A stretch of DNA of 6,972 bases, from the NCBI GenBank assembly GCA_945227095.1, contig CALYOC010000032.1, positions 1-6,972 on the forward strand, written 5' to 3'. Positions 1-4,779 of this stretch are shown here, piece by piece. This stretch comes from an uncultured Clostridia bacterium. GTDB lineage: Bacteria > Bacillota > Clostridia > Oscillospirales > Acutalibacteraceae. The notes below the pieces were generated by a model, which ran no database searches, was not told the origin of the DNA, and saw nothing but the letters and a program-made list of their open reading frames with translations. The translations under genes were made by a program, and so were the position numbers. How positions within the stretch are numbered: the first letter of the stretch is position 1; every line of letters starts with the position of its first letter.

Positions 1-66
1 CTAGGTTCTAACAGGGAGATAGTTTCGGCTATGCGAGCTGCTTTGAAGGACGCTGGTTATGATTAA
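1..66 (+). pseudogene. proA: proA 5' fragment, ended by an in-frame TAA (gene continues at 70)
   Basis: Frame 1 from the first base reads LGSNREIVSAMRAALKDAGYD and then TAA at 64-66. In ProA proteins the stretch GSxxIHSNxxIVxxMRxAL, a short turn and then IQLxxDTSRE sits in the nucleotide-binding domain. This fragment is therefore the direct N-terminal continuation of the reading frame that resumes at 67. The residue spacing across the stop matches the family (D-x-N-M-I-Q-L against D-P-D-F-I-Q-L in relatives I remember), so the lesion looks like a single base substitution creating TAA, not an indel. The first 160 or so residues of ProA lie before the window. A true mutation, a sequencing error and readthrough cannot be told apart from this sequence alone. 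Confidence 0.72.
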
Positions 67-69
67 AAT

Positions 70-795
70 ATGATACAGCTCACCTTGGATACTTCACGCG
101 AATTTGCACAGGATATGATGAGGGCTAAAGGGATAATAGATGTGCTTATACCGCGCGGCGGCGCCGGACTTATAAAAAGCGTCGTTGAAAATTCAACGGT
201 CCCCGTGATTGAAACCGGTACGGGAAACTGCCATGCGTATGTGGAAAAAACCGCGGATATTGATATGGCGGTGAGTATTATTGTAAACGGTAAAACTTCC
301 CGGCCGGGAGTCTGTAATGCACTCGAAAGCGTTGTCGCGGACAGAGAGATTTTGCCGCGGCTTTTACCGCCGCTTGCCAAGGAGCTCACCGACAGGGGAG
401 TGACAATTTTTGCGGATAAAGAGGCTATGGCGTATATCCCCGGCGCACAGGAGGCGACCGAGGAGGACTTTGCAAGGGAGTATCTCGACCTTAAAATCAG
501 CGTGAAGACCGTTTCGGGAGCGGACGAGGCGATAGAGCATATCAACCGCAATTCCACCGGTCATAGCGAGGTTATAATTACCCGCGATGACGCGGCGGCT
601 CGCAGATTGACCACATTGGTTGACTCCGCGTGCGTATTTGTCACTGCGTCCACACGCTTTACCGTCGGCTGCGAGTTCGGACTCGGGGCGGAGATAGGCA
701 TTTCCACCCAAAAACTCCACGCCCGCGGACCTATGGGACTTAATGAAATAGTATCTTACAAATATGTCGTCAGCGGAGACGGGCAGGTGCGGTAG
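70..795 (+). CDS. proA: Glutamate-5-semialdehyde dehydrogenase (gamma-glutamyl phosphate reductase), C-terminal part after an internal stop
   Basis: ProA catalyses the NADPH-dependent reduction of gamma-glutamyl phosphate to glutamate-5-semialdehyde, the second step of proline synthesis, in the cytosol. The 241-residue open stretch carries the family landmarks in order: DTSRE, the [20 protein letters not shown] block with [10 protein letters not shown], the catalytic cysteine in RPGVCNALE (Cys codon 313-315), and the highly conserved end [19 protein letters not shown] with [19 protein letters not shown]. The C-terminus is therefore complete; intact ProA has about 415-430 residues. The ATG at 70 is not a convincing start: no Shine-Dalgarno lies at a proper distance, and the frame upstream is still ProA until the TAA at 64-66. 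Reinitiation three bases after that stop is possible, but would give a protein lacking the N-terminal half. No proB is visible in the window. Family assignment is very firm; functionality is doubtful. Confidence 0.85.
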   Translation: MIQLTLDTSREFAQDMMRAKGIIDVLIPRGGAGLIKSVVENSTVPVIETGTGNCHAYVEKTADIDMAVSIIVNGKTSRPGVCNALESVVADREILPRLLPPLAKELTDRGVTIFADKEAMAYIPGAQEATEEDFAREYLDLKISVKTVSGADEAIEHINRNSTGHSEVIITRDDAAARRLTTLVDSACVFVTASTRFTVGCEFGLGAEIGISTQKLHARGPMGLNEIVSYKYVVSGDGQVR

Positions 796-802
796 AGTCC
801 TG

Positions 803-831
803 TTGATTTATTTTTTTACTTGTGTTAATAT
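803..831 (+). promoter_or_regulatory. Probable sigma-A promoter of the patatin gene
   Basis: TTGATT at 803-808 and TAATAT at 826-831 are separated by 17 bases, and a TG dinucleotide one base before the -10 (823-824) makes it an extended -10. It starts 7 bases after the proA stop, in a T-rich gap with no terminator-like hairpin. Transcription would begin near 838, giving a leader of about 30 nt before the ATG at 867. This is motif-based only. Confidence 0.55.
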
Positions 832-866
832 TTATTTAAAACCAATATTATTCGGGAGATAAGACA

Positions 867-1829
867 ATGAGTTTAAAGAGAGATTTTAAATTGGGCGTGG
901 CACTCGCCGGCGGCGGAGTTCGCGGCTTTGCTCAAATGCCCGTGCTCAAGGTGCTTGAAGAAAACGGTATCAGACCGGATTTTATTGCCGGTGCGTCAAT
1001 AGGCTCCGTTATGGCGAGCCTTTATGCCGTCGGAGTTCCTGCGGACGAAATAGTTGACAAGGTGACAGCCATTGCCAATAAACTGCTTGATGAAAAGGTT
1101 TTCACAAAGCCCGACATCAATTTTTTCAAACTCGGAAAGAATAAGATAAACGGACTTGCGGACGCCAATAAGATAGAGGGCGTTTTGTATGAGCTGTTTA
1201 AGGAATACGGAGTTGTCAATATTCAAGATGTAAAGCCGGGACTCATACTCACATCCGTTGACCTTGTCAGCACAAAGCTTGTAATATTCACAAACATTAA
1301 GGATTTGAAGCTCAAAAGGGACGATGTAATCATAATCAATGATGTCCCACTTGCCGTCGCTGTCAGAAGCTCCTGCTCATATCCGGGAGTTGTCGCTTCG
1401 AGAATAATGGGCGATATGCAGCTTGCCGACGGCGGACTTCGTATGAACCTTCCCATTGAGCCGCTTCGTGCCGCAGGTGCGGATAAAGTTATGTCACTTT
1501 CAATGATGAAGGACAGGAGCGGAGTTTATACAACCTCCGCGCTCAAAACGGTGCCCAGAAGCATCAATGTAATGCGTGACGAGCTTATGCTTTATCAAGT
1601 CAGACAGTCAGATTTCAATATTGATCTGAATGTAGGACTTGTCGGCACCTTTGACCTTGAAAAGAAGGATGAGATATACAAAAAGGGTCAGGAATATGCC
1701 GAGAAATATCGTGAGCAGATTATTGAATTTTGCACGACTTCGCCCTTTGAGGACAAGGTTAAACGGACGGCGCAGGAAGTCAAGAAAAAGGGATTTTTCG
1801 CCCGCCTGTTCGGGAAAAAGAGCAAGTAA
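867..1829 (+). CDS. Patatin-like phospholipase family protein
   Basis: A 320-residue serine lipid acyl hydrolase of the bacterial RssA/NTE-like patatin family. It has the glycine-rich oxyanion loop AGGGVRG (residues 14-20), the nucleophile elbow GASIG with Ser44, and the dyad aspartate in the DGG motif (Asp188). These are the catalytic parts of a Ser-Asp dyad that hydrolyses acyl esters of phospholipids or related lipids; the actual substrate is unknown. There is no signal peptide, so a cytoplasmic or peripheral membrane site is likely. The C-terminus is strongly basic and ends in GFFARLFGKKSK (309-320), which could touch anionic membrane. After the oxyanion loop it reads FAQMPVLKVLEE where many relatives have AHIGVL, so it may belong to a divergent subfamily. 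The start is supported by GGGAG at 854-858, eight bases before the ATG. It is probably monocistronic, with its own promoter and a strong terminator. Confidence 0.9.
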   Translation: MSLKRDFKLGVALAGGGVRGFAQMPVLKVLEENGIRPDFIAGASIGSVMASLYAVGVPADEIVDKVTAIANKLLDEKVFTKPDINFFKLGKNKINGLADANKIEGVLYELFKEYGVVNIQDVKPGLILTSVDLVSTKLVIFTNIKDLKLKRDDVIIINDVPLAVAVRSSCSYPGVVASRIMGDMQLADGGLRMNLPIEPLRAAGADKVMSLSMMKDRSGVYTTSALKTVPRSINVMRDELMLYQVRQSDFNIDLNVGLVGTFDLEKKDEIYKKGQEYAEKYREQIIEFCTTSPFEDKVKRTAQEVKKKGFFARLFGKKSK

Positions 1830-1850
1830 CAGAAAAATATTTTACCAATT

Positions 1851-1905
1851 AAAATACAATGTATTGAGCCGAAAAGAGTACACGGCTCAATACATTGTGT
1901 TTTTT
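1851..1905 (+). terminator. Strong intrinsic terminator after the patatin gene
   Basis: A perfect 16-bp inverted repeat (1856-1871 and 1883-1898, left arm ACAATGTATTGAGCCG) encloses an 11-base loop and is followed by six T at 1900-1905. The A-rich stretch 1851-1854 pairs with the T tract and would also serve as a T tract on the minus strand, so the element may work in both directions. It isolates the patatin gene from the ribosomal cluster. Confidence 0.9.
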
Positions 1906-1961
1906 GATGTTATATATAATAATATAATACATTTATAATGCGTTCTTGTGCAAAAATTTTA

Positions 1962-1990
1962 TTGACATAGCTTTGACAATGTGATAAACT
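1962..1990 (+). promoter_or_regulatory. Promoter of the rpmG-secE-nusG-rplKA cluster
   Basis: A perfect -35 TTGACA (1962-1967), a 17-base spacer and TAAACT (1985-1990) form a near-consensus sigma-A promoter, with the extended -10 TG at 1982-1983. An A/T run (1952-1961) lies directly upstream of the -35 and the preceding 50 bases are very AT-rich, which resembles UP-element sequence of strong ribosomal promoters. Predicted transcription start is near 1997. A second TTGACA at 1973-1978 has no -10 at a suitable distance. Confidence 0.8.
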
Positions 1991-1996
1991 AATGTC

Positions 1997-2115
1997 ACCT
2001 CTGAAAAAGGGTTCTTTTTTTTGCGCCCGTTTTTTTGAGGCAGGCTGAGTTGGCTGCCGCCGGCGAAGCGGTGTTGCCGACACAAATTTTTTCCGTAAAA
2101 CGGGGAGGTGCCGTA
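1997..2115 (+). promoter_or_regulatory. Long 5' leader of rpmG with U-tracts and several small hairpins
   Basis: About 119 nt lie between the predicted transcription start and the rpmG ATG. Visible elements are an AAAAAG/CTTTTT hairpin (2004-2019) running into an eight-T tract (2015-2022), a seven-T tract (2030-2036), a GGCAG/CTGCC stem (2039-2043 with 2054-2058), alternative CCGC/GCGG and CGGC/GCCG stems between 2057 and 2079, and CCGT-AAA-ACGG (2093-2103), whose 3' arm runs up against the Shine-Dalgarno GGAGG (2104-2108). I do not recognise a known leader class. A regulatory role is inference from length and structure. Confidence 0.4.
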
Positions 2116-2265
2116 ATGAGAGTTAAGGTTACATTGGCTTGCACAGAGTGTAAGCAGCGCAACTACAACACAATGAAAAACAAGAAGAATACTCCTGACA
2201 GGTTGGAGATGAACAAGTATTGCAGATTCTGCAAGAAACACACTCTCCACCGCGAAACAAAGTAA
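2116..2265 (+). CDS. rpmG: 50S ribosomal protein L33 (zinc-ribbon form)
   Basis: A 49-residue basic protein matching L33 in length and sequence ([17 protein letters not shown] at the N-terminus, [14 protein letters not shown] at the end). L33 sits on the large subunit near the E site. It carries two CxxC pairs, Cys9/Cys12 and Cys36/Cys39, so it is the zinc-binding C+ form, not the cysteine-free paralogue some Firmicutes make under zinc shortage. The frame is open from 2035, but the start at 2116 is chosen because GGGGAGG (2102-2108) precedes it at the right distance and it gives the exact family length. It is the first gene of the cluster; secE follows after 12 bases, the usual Firmicutes order rpmG-secE-nusG. 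Confidence 0.95.
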   Translation: MRVKVTLACTECKQRNYNTMKNKKNTPDRLEMNKYCRFCKKHTLHRETK

Positions 2266-2277
2266 GGAGGTCTCAAA

Positions 2278-2616
2278 ATGGCTAAAAAGGCTAAAAAAGA
2301 GGTACTTGAAACTACTTCTAAAAAGTCCAAGGGAACGAAGAAGAAAACTTCCGTGGGCAAGAAAATTGCTCAGTTTTTTAAGGATTGCAAGAAGGAAATC
2401 AAGCGCATTACATGGCCTACCGGCAAAACTGTTCTTAAAAACACAGTTGTTGTTTTAATTGTTGTAGCATTGGCAGGCGTCATTATTTATTTCTTTGACT
2501 TCGGTATGTCAAGCGCACTCAAGGCTGTAAAGGGCGCAGCAGACAGTAATACAACTACTACATCTGCTTCAGCTTCCGCCGGCGAGGGCAGCGCGCAGAC
2601 AACTGCCGCTGAATAA
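2278..2616 (+). CDS. secE: Preprotein translocase subunit SecE
   Basis: SecE is the small clamp subunit that holds together SecY in the SecYEG protein-export channel of the cytoplasmic membrane. The core is at residues 31-75: an amphipathic segment AQFFKDCKKEIKRITWPTGK with the family RITWP signature, then one hydrophobic membrane span (about 55-73, NTVVVLIVVALAGVIIYFF). At 112 residues it is longer than the 55-75 residues usual for single-span SecE in Gram-positives. A Lys/Thr-rich N-terminal extension (1-29) and a Ser/Thr/Ala-rich low-complexity tail (about 85-112) account for this. The ribosome binding site AAGGAGG (2264-2270) overlaps the rpmG stop codon, which suggests coupled translation. 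It is co-transcribed with rpmG and nusG. Confidence 0.93.
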   Translation: MAKKAKKEVLETTSKKSKGTKKKTSVGKKIAQFFKDCKKEIKRITWPTGKTVLKNTVVVLIVVALAGVIIYFFDFGMSSALKAVKGAADSNTTTTSASASAGEGSAQTTAAE

Positions 2617-2674
2617 GCTTTGCAAATTCAGTAAAGCGTCAGTGAAGTTTGTTTGATTATCGGAGGTAAAAATA

Positions 2675-3202
2675 ATGGCACAGTCAGCAAAATGGTACGT
2701 TGCCCATACCTATTCGGGCTATGAAAACAAGGTTGCTACTGATATTATGAAAACCGCTGCAAATCGCGGAATGCAGGACCTGATCAAGGATGTACGCATT
2801 CCCACCGAGACCGTAACAGAGATTAAGGACGACAAGACCCGCGAGGTTGAGCGAAAGCTGTTCCCCGGCTATGTTATGGTAAAGATGGTTATGACCGATG
2901 AGTCGTGGTATGTAGTTCGTAATACCAGAGGCTGTACGGGCTTCGTCGGCCCGGGAAGCAAACCCGTTCCGCTTACCGACGCGGATGTCGAGCGAATGGG
3001 CGTTGAAAAGGCTATGACTGAGGTCAACTACGGCGTAGGCGATGAAGTAAATGTAATTGCAGGCGCAATGGAAGGATTCTCAGGCGTTGTCACAGAGCTC
3101 AATGTTGAACAGGATTATGTCAAGGTTACAATTTCGATGTTCGGCAGAGAGACACCGGTTGAATTCAAATTAGGTCAGCTGGAACTTGCTAAATCAGAGT
3201 GA
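2675..3202 (+). CDS. nusG: Transcription termination/antitermination factor NusG
   Basis: A 175-residue NusG of normal length. NusG binds RNA polymerase, modulates pausing and Rho-dependent termination, and links polymerase to the ribosome through S10. The NGN domain spans about residues 4-110 (start AKWYVAHTYSGYENKVA; FPGYVMVKM and the VRNTRGCTGFVG stretch follow). The KOW domain spans about 122-150 (GDEVNVIAGAMEGFSGVV) and ends with the conserved FGRETPVEF and QLEL. GGAGGT at 2662-2667 supports the start. The secE-nusG gap of 58 bases shows no terminator, so the two are probably one transcript. The place directly before rplK is the standard one. Confidence 0.97.
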   Translation: MAQSAKWYVAHTYSGYENKVATDIMKTAANRGMQDLIKDVRIPTETVTEIKDDKTREVERKLFPGYVMVKMVMTDESWYVVRNTRGCTGFVGPGSKPVPLTDADVERMGVEKAMTEVNYGVGDEVNVIAGAMEGFSGVVTELNVEQDYVKVTISMFGRETPVEFKLGQLELAKSE

Positions 3203-3221
3203 TTTAGATTGAAAGACAAAT

Positions 3222-3262
3222 ATCTTTGCTCGTCAAAGATTCGATGATTGACTCAGTCAATC
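3222..3262 (+). promoter_or_regulatory. Two tandem hairpins in the nusG-rplK gap
   Basis: The 118-base gap between nusG and rplK holds two perfect 7-bp hairpins: ATCTTTG/CAAAGAT (3222-3228 with 3234-3240, 5-base loop) and GATTGAC/GTCAATC (3246-3252 with 3256-3262, 3-base loop). Neither is followed by a T tract, so they are not intrinsic terminators. The second abuts the L1-like site at 3263 and could stack on it, protect an mRNA end or mark a processing point. The structures are plain in the sequence; the role is unknown. Confidence 0.45.
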
Positions 3263-3299
3263 GGTGGGAGGATGGCTAAAAGTCTTCCGCCACTACCAC
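3263..3299 (+). promoter_or_regulatory. Putative L1-binding mRNA site upstream of rplK
   Basis: GGTGGGAGG (3263-3271) and ACTACCAC (3292-3299) frame a short hairpin in which GTGG pairs with CCAC. Inside, GGAGGA (3267-3272) can pair with TCTTCC, or GGCT with AGTC around an AAA loop. The two conserved flanks match the L1-stalk region of 23S rRNA as I remember it (GGUGGGAGG ... AAAUACCACC), the natural target of ribosomal protein L1. The Shine-Dalgarno of rplK begins eight bases further on (3307), so bound L1 could block initiation. L1 represses its own operon this way in E. coli; its use here is inferred. Confidence 0.65.
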
Positions 3300-3320
3300 A
3301 ATTTATGGAGGTGCTAACAA

Positions 3321-3746
3321 ATGGCTCAAAAAGTAATAGGCTTAATCAAGCTCCAAATTCCGGCAGGTAAAGCGACTCCTGCACCACCCGTTGGCCCGGC
3401 GTTGGGACAGCACGGTGTAAACATCATGGCTTTCACTAAGGACTTTAATGAAAGAACAAAGAATGATGCAGGTCTTATTATTCCGGTAGTAATTACCGTA
3501 TATGCCGACCACTCCTTTACCTTTGTGACAAAGACTCCGCCTGCGGCAGTTCTTATCAAGAAGGCTTGCGGAATCGAGCACGCGTCCGGAGAACCGAACA
3601 AGAACAAAGTGGCAAAAATCACAAAAGAGCAGGTTGAGAAGATTGCGCAGACAAAAATGCCCGACCTTACAGCCGCCGACCTTGATGCCGCTATGTCTAT
3701 GATTGCGGGAACAGCCAGGAGCATGGGCATAGAAGTAGTTGACTGA
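3321..3746 (+). CDS. rplK: 50S ribosomal protein L11
   Basis: A 141-residue L11, the exact usual length. L11 binds the GTPase-associated region of 23S rRNA (helices 43/44) at the base of the L7/L12 stalk and takes part in factor-dependent steps and the stringent response. The N-terminal domain carries the proline-rich thiostrepton-region motif ([19 protein letters not shown], then QHGVNIMAF). The C-terminal rRNA-binding domain has [20 protein letters not shown] and ends [19 protein letters not shown] at 3307-3313 supports the start. It lies between two L1-like RNA sites and is followed by rplA after a gap of 89 bases, wider than usual for an rplKA pair. Confidence 0.98.
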   Translation: MAQKVIGLIKLQIPAGKATPAPPVGPALGQHGVNIMAFTKDFNERTKNDAGLIIPVVITVYADHSFTFVTKTPPAAVLIKKACGIEHASGEPNKNKVAKITKEQVEKIAQTKMPDLTAADLDAAMSMIAGTARSMGIEVVD

Positions 3747-3790
3747 TAACTGCTTCGGTTTGAAAAAATATATTCATAATTTATTCACTC

Positions 3791-3819
3791 AAGTGGGAGG
3801 ATGACTCCGAATACCACTT
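3791..3819 (+). promoter_or_regulatory. Second putative L1-binding mRNA site, directly upstream of rplA
   Basis: AAGTGG (3791-3796) pairs with CCACTT (3814-3819). An inner GAG/CTC stem (3797-3799 with 3805-3807) leaves asymmetric GATGA and GAATA-like single-stranded parts. Compared with the site before rplK, GTGGGAGGATG, TACCAC and the following TTTATGGAGG are identical while the apical part is shorter. The sequence GTGGGAGG...GAATACCAC is closer to the 23S rRNA L1 site than the first copy. The hairpin ends four bases before the GGAGG (3823-3827) that serves rplA. Confidence 0.68.
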
Positions 3820-3835
3820 TATGGAGGAAGAACAG

Positions 3836-4552
3836 ATGAAACATGGTAAAAAGTATGTCGAGGGCGCAAAGCTCGTTGACAGAACAAAGTTATATGACAG
3901 CGAGGAAGCATTGGCGCTTGCTGTAAAAACTGCAACAGCTAAATTCGACGAAACCGTTGAGGTACACATCAGACTTGGTGTAGACTCCCGTCACGCTGAC
4001 CAGCAGGTCAGAGGTGCGGTTGTACTTCCCAACGGAACAGGAAAGAATGTCAGAGTTGCCGTTTTCTGCAAGGGCGATGACAAGACAAAGGCTGCACAGG
4101 AAGCGGGCGCGGATTTCGTAGGCGCTGAGGACCTTGTAACAAAGATTCAAGGCGGCTGGACAGATTTCGATGTCGCAGTAGCTTCTCCCGATATGATGGG
4201 ACTTGTAGGCCGTTTAGGTAAAATCCTCGGACCCCGCGGACTTATGCCCAACCCGAAGGCAGGTACAGTAAGCCCTGATGTAGCAAAGGCTGTTAAAGAG
4301 GCTAAAGCGGGTAAAATTGAGTACAGACTCGACAAGACAAACATCATTCACTGCGTTATCGGTAAAGCAAGCTTCGGACCGGAAAAGCTTCTGGAAAACT
4401 TCAACACCTTGCTTGACGCAGTTATTGCAGCTAAGCCTGCGGCGGCAAAGGGACAGTACATCAAGTCCTGCTCCGTTGCCACTACAATGGGCCCCGGAAT
4501 CCGTTGCAACCCTGCAAAGGTTGGCTCCGGTGCGGCTGCAAAAGAAGACTGA
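3836..4552 (+). CDS. rplA: 50S ribosomal protein L1
   Basis: A 238-residue L1, the protein of the mobile L1 stalk at the ribosomal E site, which helps deacylated tRNA leave; it is also the usual autogenous repressor of the L11-L1 operon. Motifs in order: [15 protein letters not shown] at the start, the [19 protein letters not shown] block, [17 protein letters not shown], and the L1 signature [20 protein letters not shown] with TVSPDV. The frame is open from an ATG at 3821, but that codon lies inside the Shine-Dalgarno region (ATGGAGGAAGAACAG). The ATG at 3836 is placed correctly behind GGAGG and gives the family N-terminus. An rplJ promoter begins nine bases after the stop. Confidence 0.96.
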   Translation: MKHGKKYVEGAKLVDRTKLYDSEEALALAVKTATAKFDETVEVHIRLGVDSRHADQQVRGAVVLPNGTGKNVRVAVFCKGDDKTKAAQEAGADFVGAEDLVTKIQGGWTDFDVAVASPDMMGLVGRLGKILGPRGLMPNPKAGTVSPDVAKAVKEAKAGKIEYRLDKTNIIHCVIGKASFGPEKLLENFNTLLDAVIAAKPAAAKGQYIKSCSVATTMGPGIRCNPAKVGSGAAAKED

Positions 4553-4560
4553 TTTTAGTA

Positions 4561-4589
4561 TTGACATAGGCTCCGGCCTGTGTTAAAAT
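4561..4589 (+). promoter_or_regulatory. Promoter of the rplJ-rplL unit
   Basis: A perfect TTGACA (4561-4566), a 17-base spacer and TAAAAT (4584-4589) with extended -10 TG at 4581-4582 make a near-consensus sigma-A promoter starting nine bases after the rplA stop. Transcription should begin near 4596, just before the conserved part of the L10 leader. No terminator separates it from rplA, so readthrough from the upstream promoter probably adds to rplJL expression. Confidence 0.82.
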
Positions 4590-4599
4590 ACACATTGTT

Positions 4600-4720
4600 C
4601 TACCAAAGACAGCAGGTGCCTTGCGGCGTAAAGTTTAACTGCCTGCCGAGGAAAGAGCATACGGGCGAACAGCCTTATTGTATGTATGTTACCTTCCTCG
4701 CTTTGAGGAAGGTTTTCTTT
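4600..4720 (+). promoter_or_regulatory. Ribosomal protein L10 leader (rplJL autoregulatory RNA)
   Basis: The segment matches the Firmicutes L10 leader class: ACCAAAGACAGCAGGTGCC (4602-4620), a small GCC/GGC arm, a TTTAACT bulge and GCCTGCCGAGG (4641-4651). GCAGG (4612-4616) pairs with CCTGC (4642-4646) to build the L10 or L10(L12)4 binding stem. Downstream, CGAGGAA (4647-4653) can pair with TTCCTCG (4694-4700) around nested GCATAC/GTATGT (4657-4662 with 4680-4685) and GGGC/GCCT (4663-4666 with 4672-4675) stems. This antiterminator excludes the terminator hairpin at 4691-4713. In B. subtilis, L10(L12)4 binding to such a leader favours termination; the same logic is inferred here. Confidence 0.88.
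4691..4720 (+). terminator. Attenuator hairpin of the L10 leader
   Basis: ACCTTCCTC (4691-4699) and GAGGAAGGT (4705-4713) form a 9-bp stem with a 5-base loop, followed by TTTCTTT (4714-4720). This is a typical intrinsic terminator inside the rplJ leader, 60 bases before the coding start. Its left arm is shared with the antiterminator, so it should be conditional. A further CGGAC/GTCCG hairpin (4726-4738) has no T tract. Confidence 0.85.
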
Positions 4721-4779
4721 ATTCACGGACTTTGTCCGCTCCGAGTAGAACAGTAAATATTTTGAAAGGAGAAAGTATT

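Noticed and set aside
1639..1938. A 99-codon open frame overlapping the end of the patatin gene
   Set aside because: Its arginine-rich translation comes from the alternate frame of the patatin coding sequence, runs through the terminator hairpin and has no ribosome binding site.
1923..1939. Two TATAAT hexamers (1923-1928 and 1934-1939) upstream of the rpmG promoter
   Set aside because: The region is nearly all A and T and no -35 lies at the right distance; the hexamers are expected by chance there.
1973..1978. A second TTGACA 11 bases after the first in the rpmG promoter
   Set aside because: At 16-18 bases downstream there is no -10-like hexamer (CACCTC region), so it is probably chance or part of the spacer.
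2618..2639. GCTTT/AAAGC pairing in the secE-nusG gap
   Set aside because: Only five weak pairs with an 11-base loop and no T tract; not a credible terminator or regulator.
3326..3730. Long minus-strand open frame opposite rplK, and similar ones opposite proA, rplA, rplJ and the regulator
   Set aside because: They mirror the codon pattern of conserved plus-strand genes, lack ribosome binding sites and show no recognisable protein motifs.
3821..3835. ATG 3821 as the rplA start
   Set aside because: It is part of the Shine-Dalgarno segment ATGGAGG also seen before rplK and rplL; ATG 3836 gives the family N-terminus.
4678..4779. Upstream in-frame extension of rplJ from ATG 4678
   Set aside because: It would translate the attenuator hairpin, has no Shine-Dalgarno and no similarity to L10; TTG 4780 fits the family start.
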